From Siphonodentalium dalli (taxonomy: Eukaryota; Mollusca; Scaphopoda; Gadilida; Siphonodentaliidae), in assembly GCA_032622095.1 (NCBI GenBank), contig CP136061.1, forward strand, positions 173,481,107 to 173,545,106: DNA of 64,000 bases, given 5' to 3'. Shown here piece after piece: positions 22,745 through 34,974 of the stretch (positions within the stretch are counted from its first letter, which is position 1; each line of letters starts with the position of its first letter). A program made the translations under genes and the position numbers. The notes below the pieces were generated by a model. It was not told the DNA's origin. It saw only the letters and a program-made list of their open reading frames with translations, and ran no database searches.

Positions 22745-23098
22745 GTTGTCCCAGCTATTCAATTCAATCAATAAAATTTATTCTGGTCGCCAATATAGAC
22801 ATTACAGAAGAGTTGCACTGTTTCAGTTCGACAGGCTGGTGGTAGTAAGCCTCAGGGGGACCTAAATATCTCAAGGACCTTCCTAATAAATTTTTTAACT
22901 GTCTTATTATTTCGGGAGTTAAATAGAGCGGCTAGTTAAATAGAGCGGCTATTAATTTATAAGTGTTTGGTCTCTGATAGAAGTAGGGTTTCAGATATTT
23001 TATTCTTAGTTCGCTAAGTTCCCTACAACTCAGTACCATGTGGTATTCATTGCCGATTTTGAGATTTGAGAAAGTGCAGATTCTGTCGGAATAATCCA
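22745..23098 (-). pseudogene. LINE retrotransposon 3' end (C-terminal piece)
   Basis: On the minus strand this encodes the last part of a non-LTR retrotransposon ORF2: NMDYSDRICTFSNLKIGNEY then HMVLSCRELSELRIKYL, a common LINE C-terminal region, with the first CxxC of its zinc-binding motif degraded. An in-frame TAG lies within a ~17-bp tandem duplication (22917-22950). The 3' end has the TTGATTGAATTGAAT-type tail (about 22758-22790) seen in many mollusc LINEs. The upstream half of the same LINE resumes at 27525, because a 4.4 kb transposon landed in it. Confidence 0.75.
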
Positions 23099-24111
23099 TA
23101 TTCGTCCACTGTGTAGGAACTGTTACATCGGAAATCGTTCTATCGCCGGTAGTGTGATGGTTCTTGCCTGATTTGTTACGGTTCCTGATGATTGAAAATA
23201 ATCATTTTTGTGACAAAATCACGCATAATTATAGAGATCTTGAATATATTAAACTTTCCTGAATGAACAGATGCTGCAGAAGTGCCGTGTTATCGAAACC
23301 TGAACTCTAGACCACAATTAACTCGGTATTAACGAGTTAACGCGTAAATATCAACATGTTACCACTGAAAATCAAGCCACGTGGACGCAATTTCTTTGTT
23401 TTTCGTGGCGTATAAAATATGAAACGCATTCTGAAGACAAACACTGACTATAAAGTGTACCCGTGTTATTCTTTTGTAAAATAGCTGAGAAAGTATCCCG
23501 ATAGGGGTTGATGATTGGGAGCTGTGACCTCGTAATCAACACGGGTGCGTGTTACGGTTCTATTTCAAACCGATCATGGCTGTGACGGTTCTGTCCATGA
23601 TATTTATTCGAACGATTTCTGCACTTGGGTCCGAAAATCGTCTTGTGTATCTAACATTTTAAACCAGATAATGACTGTAGCTTATGTAATTTGCATAATA
23701 GAACAGGTATATTAAGAAATAACACAATAAATACCTAATACGGGAGATTAAAAGACATTAATAGGCAGAAATAAAATATTGAAAGTCCCGATAAGTATAG
23801 TATCATAATCATGCCCGCCTATATAAATGACCAATGGTAATATAAATCTACCCTCGGGAGAATATGATATGTTATATTCATTTACTTAATCTGGCCATTA
23901 TTGAAAGATCCAGGTGTGACAATATTTCAATGCCAGCGCCATCATATTTCCTCCTCTGAAGTCCGCCTGAGGGACATTTACACATGTTTGTCTACGAAAA
24001 TAGACAACACTAGCCGATGTGCCCGGCCCTCTTCGTCCGGGCTATTTAGGGATTGTTTTGTGATCGTCTCCGCCTGCATGGGCAAACTATTGTTCGATCG
24101 GCCCGGAAACA

Positions 24112-24510
24112 TGCCTATATGAGTGAATATGGTCAAGCTCAAGGTCGCACGTGAAATTGGACCCACCCATATTGTTCCCGGGATCAAAGTAGGCCTACAT
24201 TATACCAAATTTGAGTCGGATTGGTCGAGGTCAAGAAACATGCCTATATGAGCGTATATGAGCGAGGTCAAGGTCAAGGACACGATCGCAAGTGAAATTG
24301 GACCCGCCCATATTGTTCCCGTGATCAAAGTAGAACCAGCTACCAAATTTGAGTGGGATCAGTCGAGGTCCAGAAACATGCCTATATGAGCGTATTTGAG
24401 CGAGGTCAAGGTCAAGGACACGGACGCACGTGAAATTGGACCCGCCCATATTGTTCCCCGGATCAAAGTAAGCCTACACACCAAATTTGAGTCGGATCGG
24501 TCGAGCAGTT
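24112..24510 (+). repeat. Tandem repeat, ~120-135-bp unit, three copies
   Basis: Each unit runs ACATGCCTATATGAG, GAGGTCAAGGTCAAGGAC, GTGAAATTGGACCCGCCC, ATATTGTTCCC.GGATCAAAG, CCAAATTTGAGT. Units start near 24110, 24238 and 24374. An ACAAATACATACATACAGACAG tail follows at 24527, similar to other dispersed repeats here. The minus-strand frames are repeat shadows. Confidence 0.8.
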
Positions 24511-24639
24511 TTTCGAGTCTATAACACAAATACATACATACAGACAGAAGTTCCAAAATATATAATAGATAAAATACAAGACAGATACCTCATGACAATA
24601 CCTCATATGACTTTTCTTTTTAACATCAAGCACTTGATG

Positions 24640-26880
24640 ACTATGCTGCAATCAAAGCTTCTAGGACTGCGAAGACAGCATTAGTGGTTGATATTCAGAA
24701 AGTGAAGCATTCAATTTCAACGCTAAATAAAGGGAAAGCCGAGGATATTTTTGGACTTTCTGCCGAACACTTTCGATATGCTAGTGACAATTTTATATTC
24801 ATATTAACTGAATTAATCAACGTGATACTTCAGCATAACACTATTCCGACTGCATTGAAACTGGTCTTCTCAACCCTATCTACAAGAACAAAGGCGAAAA
24901 AAATAATTCTGGAAATTACAGAGGAATAACTGTGCTACCTGTCCTACTTAAAATTATTGAAGTTATCATTCGTGACGAGCTAAGGAAATACACTTTACCT
25001 GAACAATCACATTTACAAAGAGGTTTCACAGCAAATGCTTCTCCTTTAAATAGTGCACTCTTGTTCGAGGAAGCAATCAGGGAGCAATATGACAACAAAA
25101 CAGATGTATATATTGCCTTACTCGATGCCAAGTCAGCTTTTGAAGTTGTTTGTAAAGAAATTCTTCTTCGGAAAACTTTTATTACATCAACTGACTACAA
25201 CACATGGTCTATTATTGATGATCTTCATTCTGACTGTTCTTCTGTCGTCAAATGGGTATCCAAGAAATCTGCAAGTTTCCAAATATTACAAGGAGTGCGC
25301 CGATCTTTACAAACTTTATATTAATGATCTCATACAACGTTTATCTGATCAACACCTTGGGATTACGATTGGAAATACAAATGTATCTGCAACTGCCTGC
25401 GCTGATGATATTGCCTTGTGAGCTTAAACGTCACTGATCTACAAACTCTCATTAATGTGGCATACCAGTATAGCAGAGAACACCGGTATTTGCTCCAACC
25501 TAAGAAGAGTGTCATTACCAAAGTATCCCAATGTGGAAAGAAGAAGCATCCAGTTGAATCCTTCACTATTGACAACATAAATATGCCCAATGTTGACTCC
25601 TCACATTTAGGAATTATTCGTGCAACATCTATCAATAAAACTCTCCTGGAAACAATAAACAACAATATCAAAAAGGCTCGTCGGACTGCTTATGTTCTTA
25701 TGCCTCTTGGATTCCATGGTGAGAATGGCCTGGATCATCAAACATGTATACATCTATTTAATATTTATGTACCTCCTGTTTTAACTTATGGATGTGAAGT
25801 TTTAATTCCATTTCCGAAGCATGTGAAATTATTGGAGTGCTTCCAAAAGAAATTTATCAAACAGATTTTATTACTATCAAATGCAGTTGCAGACCCGGCT
25901 GTATATATTTTATCGGGACTTTTACCTATTCAGGGACAAATCGACAAAAAAGTACTTGTTTTATACAACAATGTTTGTAGACAACCTGACTCTGCCATTG
26001 AAAAAACGCTCGCCCATCGTCTACTTCTACTTAAAGATGTCAACAGCAATAGTTGGTTCTCAGAGGTCAGAAAGCTATTTCTAAAATATGATTTATCGTG
26101 CATATATGAGGAACTAACATCACCACACAGCAAAGAGGAATGGAAACATCTAGTGAAGAAAGCAGTTAAATTGTACTGGAAAGATCGGATTGTCGCTGAA
26201 GCTGCTTTCTACAGTACTTTAGCACGTCTTAATTCATATTCGTATAATCCTGGGATAGTCAACCAGCTTCTGAAGACCCGCAGTGAGCAACATCGATCCT
26301 GTTACAAACTATCAACCAAACTTCGACTCGTGACAAATACATACCCACTCGGTATACGCCAACAGCGATACAATAAAAACTCAAACTTCTGATATATGCT
26401 TGCTGTGTAATGAGGAATCTGAAACCATACAACACTTTCTCTACTGCACTGTACATATTTACAACCTGTCAGAGATCGGACACTCCCTCTAGTAGCTGAA
26501 TGTTATCAGATTATATTCACTTCTGAATTCAAACTGTGTACAGATGAAATAAAAGTAGAATTCCTGACAGATCCTTCATCACTACCTGGCATAGAGACTG
26601 CTGATATCCACACTATTGAGGACCTAAAAAATCATCATTCATCCGATCTCTGTTACTACCTTCATTGTGCACGATACAGAACACTGTCTGCAAAAAAGTA
26701 ACTTTTATAAATTAATACATCTGCGAATGCTGAATCTGCACGTCTCCACCAAATCCTTGTTTTATCTAAGTATTATTTTTGGCTGTACATATGTATAGAC
26801 CACAGTTAAGTGTGGATTTTACTCGCAACACGAGGTTGTCCTAAACGGACGGATCGATAGCTAGAAGAAGAAGATAACTC
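24640..26880 (+). pseudogene. Non-LTR retrotransposon reverse transcriptase, 5'-truncated
   Basis: ORF2 of a LINE. Visible blocks in order are LNKGKAEDIFGLSAEHF and NYRGITVLPVLLKIIE (RT motif 1), then QSHLQRGF, LDAKSAFE (catalytic first Asp), the CADDIAL catalytic pair, GCEVL, and a C-terminal CLLCNEESETIQHFLYC zinc-binding motif. Frameshifts occur near 24870-24900, 25300, 25400 and 26370, and in-frame stops follow. The endonuclease and early RT are missing. The 3' end (about 26840-26880) is ACGGACGGATCGATAGCTAG plus (AAG)3, a LINE tail. It is inserted inside the 23107-27516 element on the opposite strand to the host LINE, and is not functional. Confidence 0.85.
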
Positions 26881-27524
26881 TATATATCCCGTCTACGCTC
26901 ACGCTTTACGAAGTCCAGCGCAATGAAATTTCACTATTGTTAACCGGCTGTTGACTCATGGAAATGTCGGGCCTGCAAAACGCGTTATTTTTCAAACTAG
27001 CTGGCGACTTTGTGAATTTTGATAGGCGTAACACAGCTTATTGGATAAGCATAGAAAGGCAGTGTAATTCATCGAAATTAATGACAAGTGGTGCAAATTT
27101 CAACTTAATGCATAGTTTGTTGTGTTTTTCTTTGTATACTTTCACAAAATTGGCAGTTTGAACCATGTACCATGGCAAATATTAGCAATAGTTTTACCCG
27201 TATAGAACGATTAATGGGGATAGAACCGACTCGATCAGGAGAGAACCCAAACAATAATCAAAATTCGCGGTTCTTGTCGTTGTTATGACTAGCACAATGC
27301 ATTTTTCGTTATTAACACGCTCATTGGTGCCACAGATTGTTATGGGATCGAAAATAACTAATCGAATTATCACCTAGATGCCTCAAAATTGCGTTTTAAC
27401 TGTCAAAAAGTCGTGAAAATGTATAATTTCGATCAGCAAGAACCGTCACAAATCAGGCAAGAACCATCACAAACTGGTGATAGAACGATTTCCGATGTAA
27501 CAGTTCCTACACAATGTATTCGTC

Positions 27525-27900
27525 CAAGCTTGTGGTTTCTAGTGAGGAAAGCTAAAATATTGTGAACTGTTCTATTATCATTAAGGGATATAGGTAATTC
27601 TTTCGTTCAAATTTGACTTTATAATCCGGTAAAATGCGAATTTGCTTGATTTCGATATTGTTGACCACCATTCTTGAATGTAAATGTCACGTAGCTTAGC
27701 GGTAGTTGTGCGATTGAAGCTTTTCAATCTTGGTACGTGTTGGTTGGTCGAGACACTACTCATACCTAGGCAGTTAAGGGTATCCCGTATACCAATAATC
27801 AGTGAATTATTAAAAACATTATCACAATATAAATAATACATAGCATAAAATGTTCATTCAAACGGTTATGATGTAGCAAACAATGTCGATTGCTACACAG
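27525..27900 (-). pseudogene. Upstream piece of the minus-strand LINE
   Basis: The minus-strand frame contains LRDIYIQEWWSTISKSSKFA then FYRIIKSNLN, a pattern typical of the region between the RT and the C-terminal zinc motif of jockey/CR1-type LINEs. After a frameshift near 27585 it continues TVHNILAFLTRNHKLG, then meets the TATTCGTC duplication and resumes at 23098. Similarity fades upstream of about 27900, so the RT domain itself is absent. A separate minus frame (27858-28064) was not recognised. Confidence 0.7.
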
Positions 27901-28064
27901 TTCTCGTGCCCTATTTCTGAATAATGCTGACGTAATTCGCGTGCACCTGGCATTTGAGAGATACAGATGCGCGCAAATATAACGGCGATTAACAAGTTCC
28001 CGATCAGGGGTTTTATTAACTTTTTTGTGGCAATGTTCGTAAGAGTACTACTGTAAATGGACAT

Positions 28065-29129
28065 ATAATAGATTTACCTCCTCTTGATGATATAAATATA
28101 TGATATAGGTCATCAACTGACCCCATGGGTAATCTTTATTGGCTTGTCAAAGTTACCCAAGTGTGTCAGTGTATGACCTGCTTATACTGAGATTTGTACT
28201 CAATTTCTACCCATGCCGTTTCTGACGGAATTATTATTGAAGGTCACATTAATTTTGGCAGTTGAATCAACACAACATGTCCAGAAAAATTGGTTGGATT
28301 AATTTGAATGGACATGTCTTCCAATGTAAATCGCCGGAGTAAACGTTACAGTTGCAAATATAGTTAGGTGTGACTTAATAATGCAGTATTGAAAATAATA
28401 CGTATTTATCTGGCTGAAGTTCCATAACAGAATGTTGGTCTATTTTTCAAATTTATAACGAGAGGCCGATCACGATCGGCAGATGTTAACCCATCCCTTG
28501 GCGATAGTAAATTTCTATGATCGGAATCATAAATGAGAGTTTTGACGTTGAATTATAGAGTATACATGTTATGTACTATTATAGACAAATGTACATAACA
28601 CAAATTATTGGAATTTATGGGTCACTCGCATGTATATAAGAGAATGCACTGGTACAGGATCTGTAATGCTGCACCACCACATCCTTGGGTTAAATGTGAA
28701 AAAGGTGACCTGGACATGGAATACTTGGGTTAAGAGAGTCAAATTTAAGTTTACAAGGATAGTGTATCAAATTCTACCAACACCCATCAACATAAAGACA
28801 CCTCACTGCTGACCCATTATTTAAATATCAATTATATAGCAGAGCTGTCAACAAATCACAGACATTGTTTATATTGATGCTGGCATCCCCGTTAAACCAA
28901 TAACATTTATAATGACCTCAGGCCATCTGTCGAGTGATATACTCAGTGATATACATAGCTTTCTTTATTTGCACATTGGCATAAGAGACATCAGAAAATA
29001 AAATCGCCTTATCAATAGCTATGTAGTCCAAAGGCATGGGATGGAATTGAGGATTTGGTTTAAAGTCGCTCCAAACAAATTTACCAGTACATAACACAAG
29101 ATTATGGACCGATTTAAACCAAATTTGGT
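28065..29129. other. No gene seen
   Basis: AT-rich sequence with no exon-like frame. It includes the second copy of the AACGAGAGGCCGA...TCGGCAGATG palindrome at 28455-28485, here followed by TTAACCCATCCCTTGGCGAT. The 60-codon frame at 28630 is unremarkable. Confidence 0.4.
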
Positions 29130-29640
29130 GTGGTGACTCGGGGTACCCTTGGCAGAGTTATAATGGTGTTAGTTTTTCAAATTTTGTTAACTTTAAAAAA
29201 AAAAGGTTTTTATTATTTAAACAAAAAATATTTTATTATATATTTTTTTTATTCATTTATTCATATTCATTTTTTTTTTGTTCAATTGAGCAAGGAATTC
29301 AAGGTATTTTTTTTGTTCAATTGAGCAAGGAATTCAAGGTATTTTTTTTAGTGAATATAATTTTTTGAAAAAGGGCCATAACTCAGTTAAATATAGTCGG
29401 ATCAAACCCATATTAGAACTCGATCTGTATTTTGGGCTGAGAAACTTACATACGATATTTGGTTGCGATCAGATAGAAAATGCTTAAGTTATCGCATTAC
29501 ATGTAAAGTGTCTACGGACGGACATATGGACGGATGGACGGACGGACAGACGGACGGACAAACGACAAGTGGTCAATCTGGACAACGACACTATGTTTAC
29601 CATACTATGGTATGGGTAAACATAAAAATCAAGTGTAGCC
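29130..29640 (+). repeat. Dispersed repeat with (GACG)n tail and terminal hairpin
   Basis: A 37-bp tandem duplication (TTCAATTGAGCAAGGAATTC, about 29280-29345) is followed by a unit related to 8218-8640 (CATATTAGAACTCGATCTGT). Next comes an imperfect GACGGACGGACAGACGG stretch (29515-29562), then the palindrome TATGTTTACCATAC/GTATGGGTAAACATA (about 29592-29624). Frames through it are low-complexity artefacts. Confidence 0.65.
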
Positions 29641-31835
29641 TAATTAAAGAATTTGTTTTTTTATTTACAGTACTTATACTAGTAGCACATATATGCACTT
29701 GTACACTTGTCAGTTAAATATGACTGCTTCGCGTATAACCTTTGCACTGGAGAATTGCATCAAAATTTACATTCATATTTTCGCAAGTCTGCCCTCTTTA
29801 GTTTTTACAATATCAGGATTCATGAAAAAAAAAACGAAACGCTCTTTATTCAATTGTTAGGACTAATGCTGAAGTAATGCTGGGAACTAATAATGTATCT
29901 AAAATCTAATATGCAAATAAGTGTTTCGGATAATAAAAACTATGTCATTCTATTGCGATAACTAGATTAGAAAATTGACAGTATTATATAATACTAGTAA
30001 TACGACTGTATTAGGTCCTCAATACCATCAATTCAAGGAAAAACATTTTTTTTCTTTAAACCCCCCCCCCATACATATACATGTAACAATTGTTCTTTTT
30101 GTTTTGTTTTTGTAATAAGTGAAATATAAAGGATGCAGTCACACCTCATCGTATATTCTGGTCATTATCTAACGAAATCGGAATCCACAAAAGACATGCA
30201 CTTTGGGAAGAGCTTGATTTAACCAATCACAGTGGTAACTCCATTCAGACACCACACCTGTTGATACTATAATGATTGATGTCGGTAGGTTTTTTTTCAC
30301 TATCCTTTGCCCTCTGATAATTTATTTCCGTATGCGGTACAACGGAACCCTTTGATATTTGTCGTCTTTTGTCAGTTAGATTTCCGGTTGGCTGCTTTGA
30401 TGCATCTTGCTGTGTTTTAGTTGCATGTTATGAACAGTGGCCAAGTTGTATCAAATTTAAATTCATAGTTATAACTTCACAGGTTAATGTTGCGCACAAA
30501 TCTATGAAGTATCGCTGACTCAGTTCTCAGCCTAAATAAATAGCACACCCGCGAATATCACATCGAGTTTTAAAACTTGGACAACAGGATTGAGACATTC
30601 ATTATGAAATTCGTGTTCCTCACTTTGAAGTATAACTGTTGGGCTCACACAGATAGCCAATTATATTAAATGAGTTTTTATTTTTAGACGATGCTTATTA
30701 TTACTACATACCAATAATGAAATTCAGCTGGATATTCTGGGATGTTACCAATAAATTGGGATTATTTGAGCATGGCCTGTAGGATAAGCCTAAGGATAAA
30801 ATCTAACAAACGTCTATAGAAACTAACAAATCTTAATATATTTCTTATTGAACGGACACATATCCCTTTCAGCATTTATTGTTATATACCGGTACTGTAC
30901 TTCCTTGAAGCAGACATAATTTGGGTATTAAACATAAATATCCAAATTATTTTCTGCTCGGAATATATTTGATACAACGTTAAAGACAAGTGTATAGATG
31001 TACATAAATACAAACTTATTAAAAATATACACCGCACCTAATGTAAGTCAGGAAGGAAATTGATGTCGTTAATAATTGTAAATAGGCTAACCAATCACAA
31101 TGCGACTATTAATGGCAACTTCTTTGAAGTCAGTACACGCGTTGCACAGACTTCAACAGGGAGGACATTTATATTTTTTATTTTCATTTATATTTTTTAT
31201 TTTCATTTTTTATTTTCATTGCAAACAGTGTCAAACTGACATCATTGCTATAACTAGGTCAGCTGTGCACTTTTTCAGTGTCATGGAACTTTTTAAAGTG
31301 TTATTTGTGCACTCTCTTGTCAAATATATCTGAGTACATGTCAGGAGGTTTATTTTGGGTACCGGGTACTCACTCCTTGCGTTCCATATACATGACTCGT
31401 GCTTCTGAATTAAAACACGTTTTGACTATATAGTTGTGGCAATGACTGCTAAATGAAGCCATACCAAGATTCGTCAAGGAAAAGTGTTTTAATTGCTGTA
31501 TTTGTTTTTTATTAGGCCAAAAAAGTGCATCTTTGTTGCACAATACAATTTAATATTTGTCTCAAAAGCCAACCCAATAACCAATGGACCTATCCATACC
31601 TGTAGACTGCATGGTTACTGTTACTACGCACCACAAGCCATCTCAATTCCGCTATCTCTTCATTGCTAAAATAGCTTCCGATAAGAAAGGACTGTGTTGT
31701 TAAATGCCATGTAACACGATAATATAGCTTCGTTCTGAATATCACGATTTTCAAGATACCTTTGTGTGTATATATGCAACATGTAAAAGTGACTCGTTAG
31801 ATTTAAACAAAAAAAGAACCAGTTTTTAAACAAAA
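29641..31835. other. No gene seen; AT-rich with microsatellite
   Basis: There are no recognised exons. A C11 run lies at 30061-30071, and a TTTTTATTTTCAT microsatellite at about 31165-31220 creates the phenylalanine-rich frame at 31100-31333. The rest is unassigned. Confidence 0.4.
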
Positions 31836-32780
31836 CAAGACAGTCAATGACTGTGGGTCGCTCACCAGACTGTAAGGACTGAGAAGACAGGGACTCTGAA
31901 GACTACAAGAGTCAGTACTTGACAGAATCACTTAAGTTCTAAACATGGACATAGCTGGATGTTCTCAAATGAGCAGGGCTCTTCACCTTGAAATTTCTAA
32001 TTGCACATCACTGACAAATTTCCAACCTCTTACCTTTTAAAGAGGACAACCATACCACAGTACTAAGTTCACAAAAATCACTTTGTACATTCCTCTTAGG
32101 TTGAATTTTACAACTGGTACCAGTATTTCAAGCTTTCAAACGTTTGATAATTACCAACCTGACACCCCCATAAAGTTCAAATTTGTGGCCAATTCGGTCC
32201 AACAGTTTAACCTGAAGTAGAAACATATGGACTGATGGTTTTAAAACATACATGTTAGAAAATCAAACCAAACTACGAGAACAGTTCTAACTTATTTTTG
32301 GTGTGAACATCTAATCTACAACTAATTTAGTATCGGGCATGAAATTTTTAACTTTTGATCAAAATAGGGGGTCAAATCTCCACCCCTCTACACTCCCTCC
32401 CCATTGCCTCAAACATTGCCCCCACCCAGGCTGTCTATAAATCAATATTATTATACCAGTACCAAACAGCATAGAGGAGAGTTAAATCTCTTATCTCTGC
32501 CCCTATTAGAACAAATGTGAATCCTCATCTATGAGATCCATTCATCTAGTAATATCAATATACCCCCCAATTTTCTTTGAAAAACTATTTGACCTCATTT
32601 GAACAAATCTGAATGAGAGTCACCTAGGAAACATCCACACCAAATATGAACCAATTCGGTATGAAGGTTTCAGAGGAGAAGATGTTTTTTTTAAAGTTGA
32701 CGGACGGACGGACAGACGGACGGACGAGGAGTGATGACTATAGATCCACCGGAGACTTCATCTCAGGTGAGCTAAAAACA
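31836..32780 (+). repeat. Dispersed repeat family R2, copy 1
   Basis: Starts AAGACAGTCAATGACTGTGG GTCGCTCACCAGACTG and ends with a GACGGACGGACGGACAGACG tail followed by GAGGAGTGATGACTATAG, TCCACCGGAGACTT and CAGGTGAGCTAAAAA. The start recurs at 42772, the end at 47735-47840 and partly at 5935-5985. Internal domains (TTTGACCTCATTTGAACAAA, TCTGAATGAGAGTCACCTAG) recur near 43270 and 47630. The element has SINE- or MITE-like size but no tRNA-like boxes I could find. Confidence 0.7.
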
Positions 32781-34614
32781 GGTGTGATTGTTAGGCCACT
32801 TCCGATAAACAACAAAGATAGATGGATACGTTGAATCAAAACGGTGTAAATGAAGCCATTATGAAACTTCAATATCAAATAGCAAATTTAATATCGAAGC
32901 TTTGCTAATGGTTCACACCTTGATGAAATAAACCAAACGATGGTGTACATGTGGTAATTAATCTATAACCCCTCTTTTGTCGAAATAAATATAACGATAT
33001 CAGTTTACCATACCACGAGCATCCTGAATGAACCCTGGTGACATCAGGCCGGATGCAAAGGATTATCAAATAATGGCCTTTTAAAATTCCACATCCTATT
33101 TTGCCGCAAATAAAGTACATTAAAGAAAACGCCGACTATCATGGAGTCAGTTACATGTTGCCATGTCGAGGCAACAATGGCACAAAGTGAACTTGTTCGG
33201 TGAAGATTGTGTGTATACACCGCGAAGCACGTGCAATGTGTGAAATTTCATGTAATTCTCTTGGAAAACATCTGTTGATTCTCATTTATACGTACATTGT
33301 TGGAGGAAGCTTTAGATTCTCAAATGGATTAAGTAAGACGTTCGCACGAGATCCTACAGGTTAGTGTGAGTAGCAGACATTTGAACTCAATATTACCACG
33401 ATGTTATAACAGCAACAAATGTATACATTTATAACGAAAAACACGTCACATAAAACACATACTCGCGGCACAATTAATATTCATAACGCATCATCGATCG
33501 GGACTACTATTTCCACGTTTTAGTTTGAAATATGTTATATGTCTTATATATAAATATTGAAATTTAAATAACACCAGGATCCGAATATGGTCATTGGCAT
33601 TGTTTAATCCAGCGCAAAGATATGTCTTAGTTACTTTTTTATTTAGGAAACCGAACTAAAACATGTATAAATATCGTTTGTCAACCGGACATGTTCCCCA
33701 TGCACATATCAACACCATTGTAGCTTTTTAAGACATATTTAAGACATATTTTGCTCTCGTGTTCGTAAATTCCCTATAGCTTACAATTGTAGTTATAGGG
33801 ACCCGCTTGTGGTGCGATTCATATCACTAGGCAGGCGTATGTCGCTTCCGGGTTTAAGCTATCGGCTCATTGGCTATAATTGAAATTGGGGCGGTACCTA
33901 TGGATAGGTCCATAATCACCTCATCCCCCAGGAAAAATTTCAAATTCAGTTTCGTTTTCATTTCCGGTTGTGGTGATGACAAAAAAAAAACTAACTTTGA
34001 GAATCGGAACCGGAACATTTATTGTAAACTTAAAGTCATTTGATGTTTTCAATACCAAATTTGCAAATATAGAATTATTTTAGAGTTCCATACAGGTAGA
34101 GCGTGATTTAGGTTAGTATTCTGGTACATGGTCCAGATCAAATGTATGAAATTGAGTGCTTTGTTTTGTTTTGTCATGTACCATTTCATCCAGAAAATTG
34201 ATTCCAACTTTTTAAACAACCAATTGAATACTTTTTTGCATATAAATAAACTCTCCTTTTCTGACAATTTCCCCATATTTGTTTGTGGAATACTTACACT
34301 CTGAATCCAGTTGTATGACACCTTTACATAGGTAATAAACAGGACAGAATATTAAAGCTTACTTGATGTAAAATCGCGAGTTGTATTTGCTGTTACCTAT
34401 TTTCGTGGTATTTCGGTAATTAGGTCTATTTTATATTTTCTGGGGTCAAAATACCAATAAAGAGCACCGACGCGGGGGTTAAAAGTTGACAAGCCGGTGC
34501 CCGTGAAACAAAACCCTTTGTTTTTTTGCCTTAAGTTAATAAACATTGTAAACGAACCCAATAGTCATAGACCTATACTCTAGTATGCGGTGATGTTTAC
34601 GATTTTACCGGCCC
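32781..34614. other. No gene assigned
   Basis: A short frame at 33140 (MESVTCCHVEATMAQSELVR) and donor-like sequences CCTACAG|GTTAGTG (33360) were noticed, but nothing supports a gene. Other frames are AT-rich and unrecognised. Confidence 0.35.
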
Positions 34615-34973
34615 GACACCCATGAATATATTCCGCAAATTTTCCGGAAAGAGGTCCACATGCATTCAAATTCCGATAACGTTGGGGTGAATTCCGCAAT
34701 TATTTCCGCAAATTCCGATAGAGGAAACTCAAAATACGATAACATTATGGTGAATTCCGCAATTATTTCCACAAATTCCGAAAACGTCAGACGTATTCTG
34801 AAAAAAATCCGCAAATGTCGTCTTCTTTCCGCAAAACTTAGCGCTGTTTTTTTAAAGAAGGAAGGTAATTTCCGCAAAATTTCCGGAAAATGATTTCCGC
34901 AAATTGTTCATAACATCATTTTTTTTTTGGAAAATGCTTTCGGAATTCCGCAAAGACTTTTGAGACGCTCCCT
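34615..34973. mobile_element. TTCCGCAAA-rich element ending GAGACGCTCCC + TAA
   Basis: The interval is packed with ATTCCGCAA, TTTCCGCAAA and TTCCGATAAC words, a density far above the surroundings. Its last 29 bases (34945-34973) are identical to 21379-21407 in the core of the foldback element. The end GACGCTCCC is followed by TAA, as at 21404. The opposite end is not defined. The frames on both strands are by-products. Confidence 0.5.
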
Positions 34974-34974
34974 A

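Larger units (their letters stand above)
23107..27516. mobile_element. 4.4 kb transposon with perfect 8-bp TSD, inside a LINE
   Basis: The left end is CACTGTGTAGGAACTGTTAC and the right end, on the other strand, is CATTGTGTAGGAACTGTTAC. The similarity extends about 80 bp through GGAAATCGTTCTATC and GGTTCTTGCCTGATTTGT. The target duplication TATTCGTC is perfect (23099-23106 and 27517-27524), and on both sides the host is the same minus-strand LINE. Eight bases fits hAT or P-like integration. Subterminal AGAACCGT words recur (23560-23610, 27220-27290). The interior holds tandem repeats (24112) and a foreign LINE (24640-26880). No transposase was recognised. Confidence 0.85.

Noticed and set aside
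33140-33359. Short plus-strand first exon (MESVTCCHVEATMAQSELVR) with a nearby donor-like site
   Set aside because: Too short, no family resemblance, and the promoter and acceptor context are absent.
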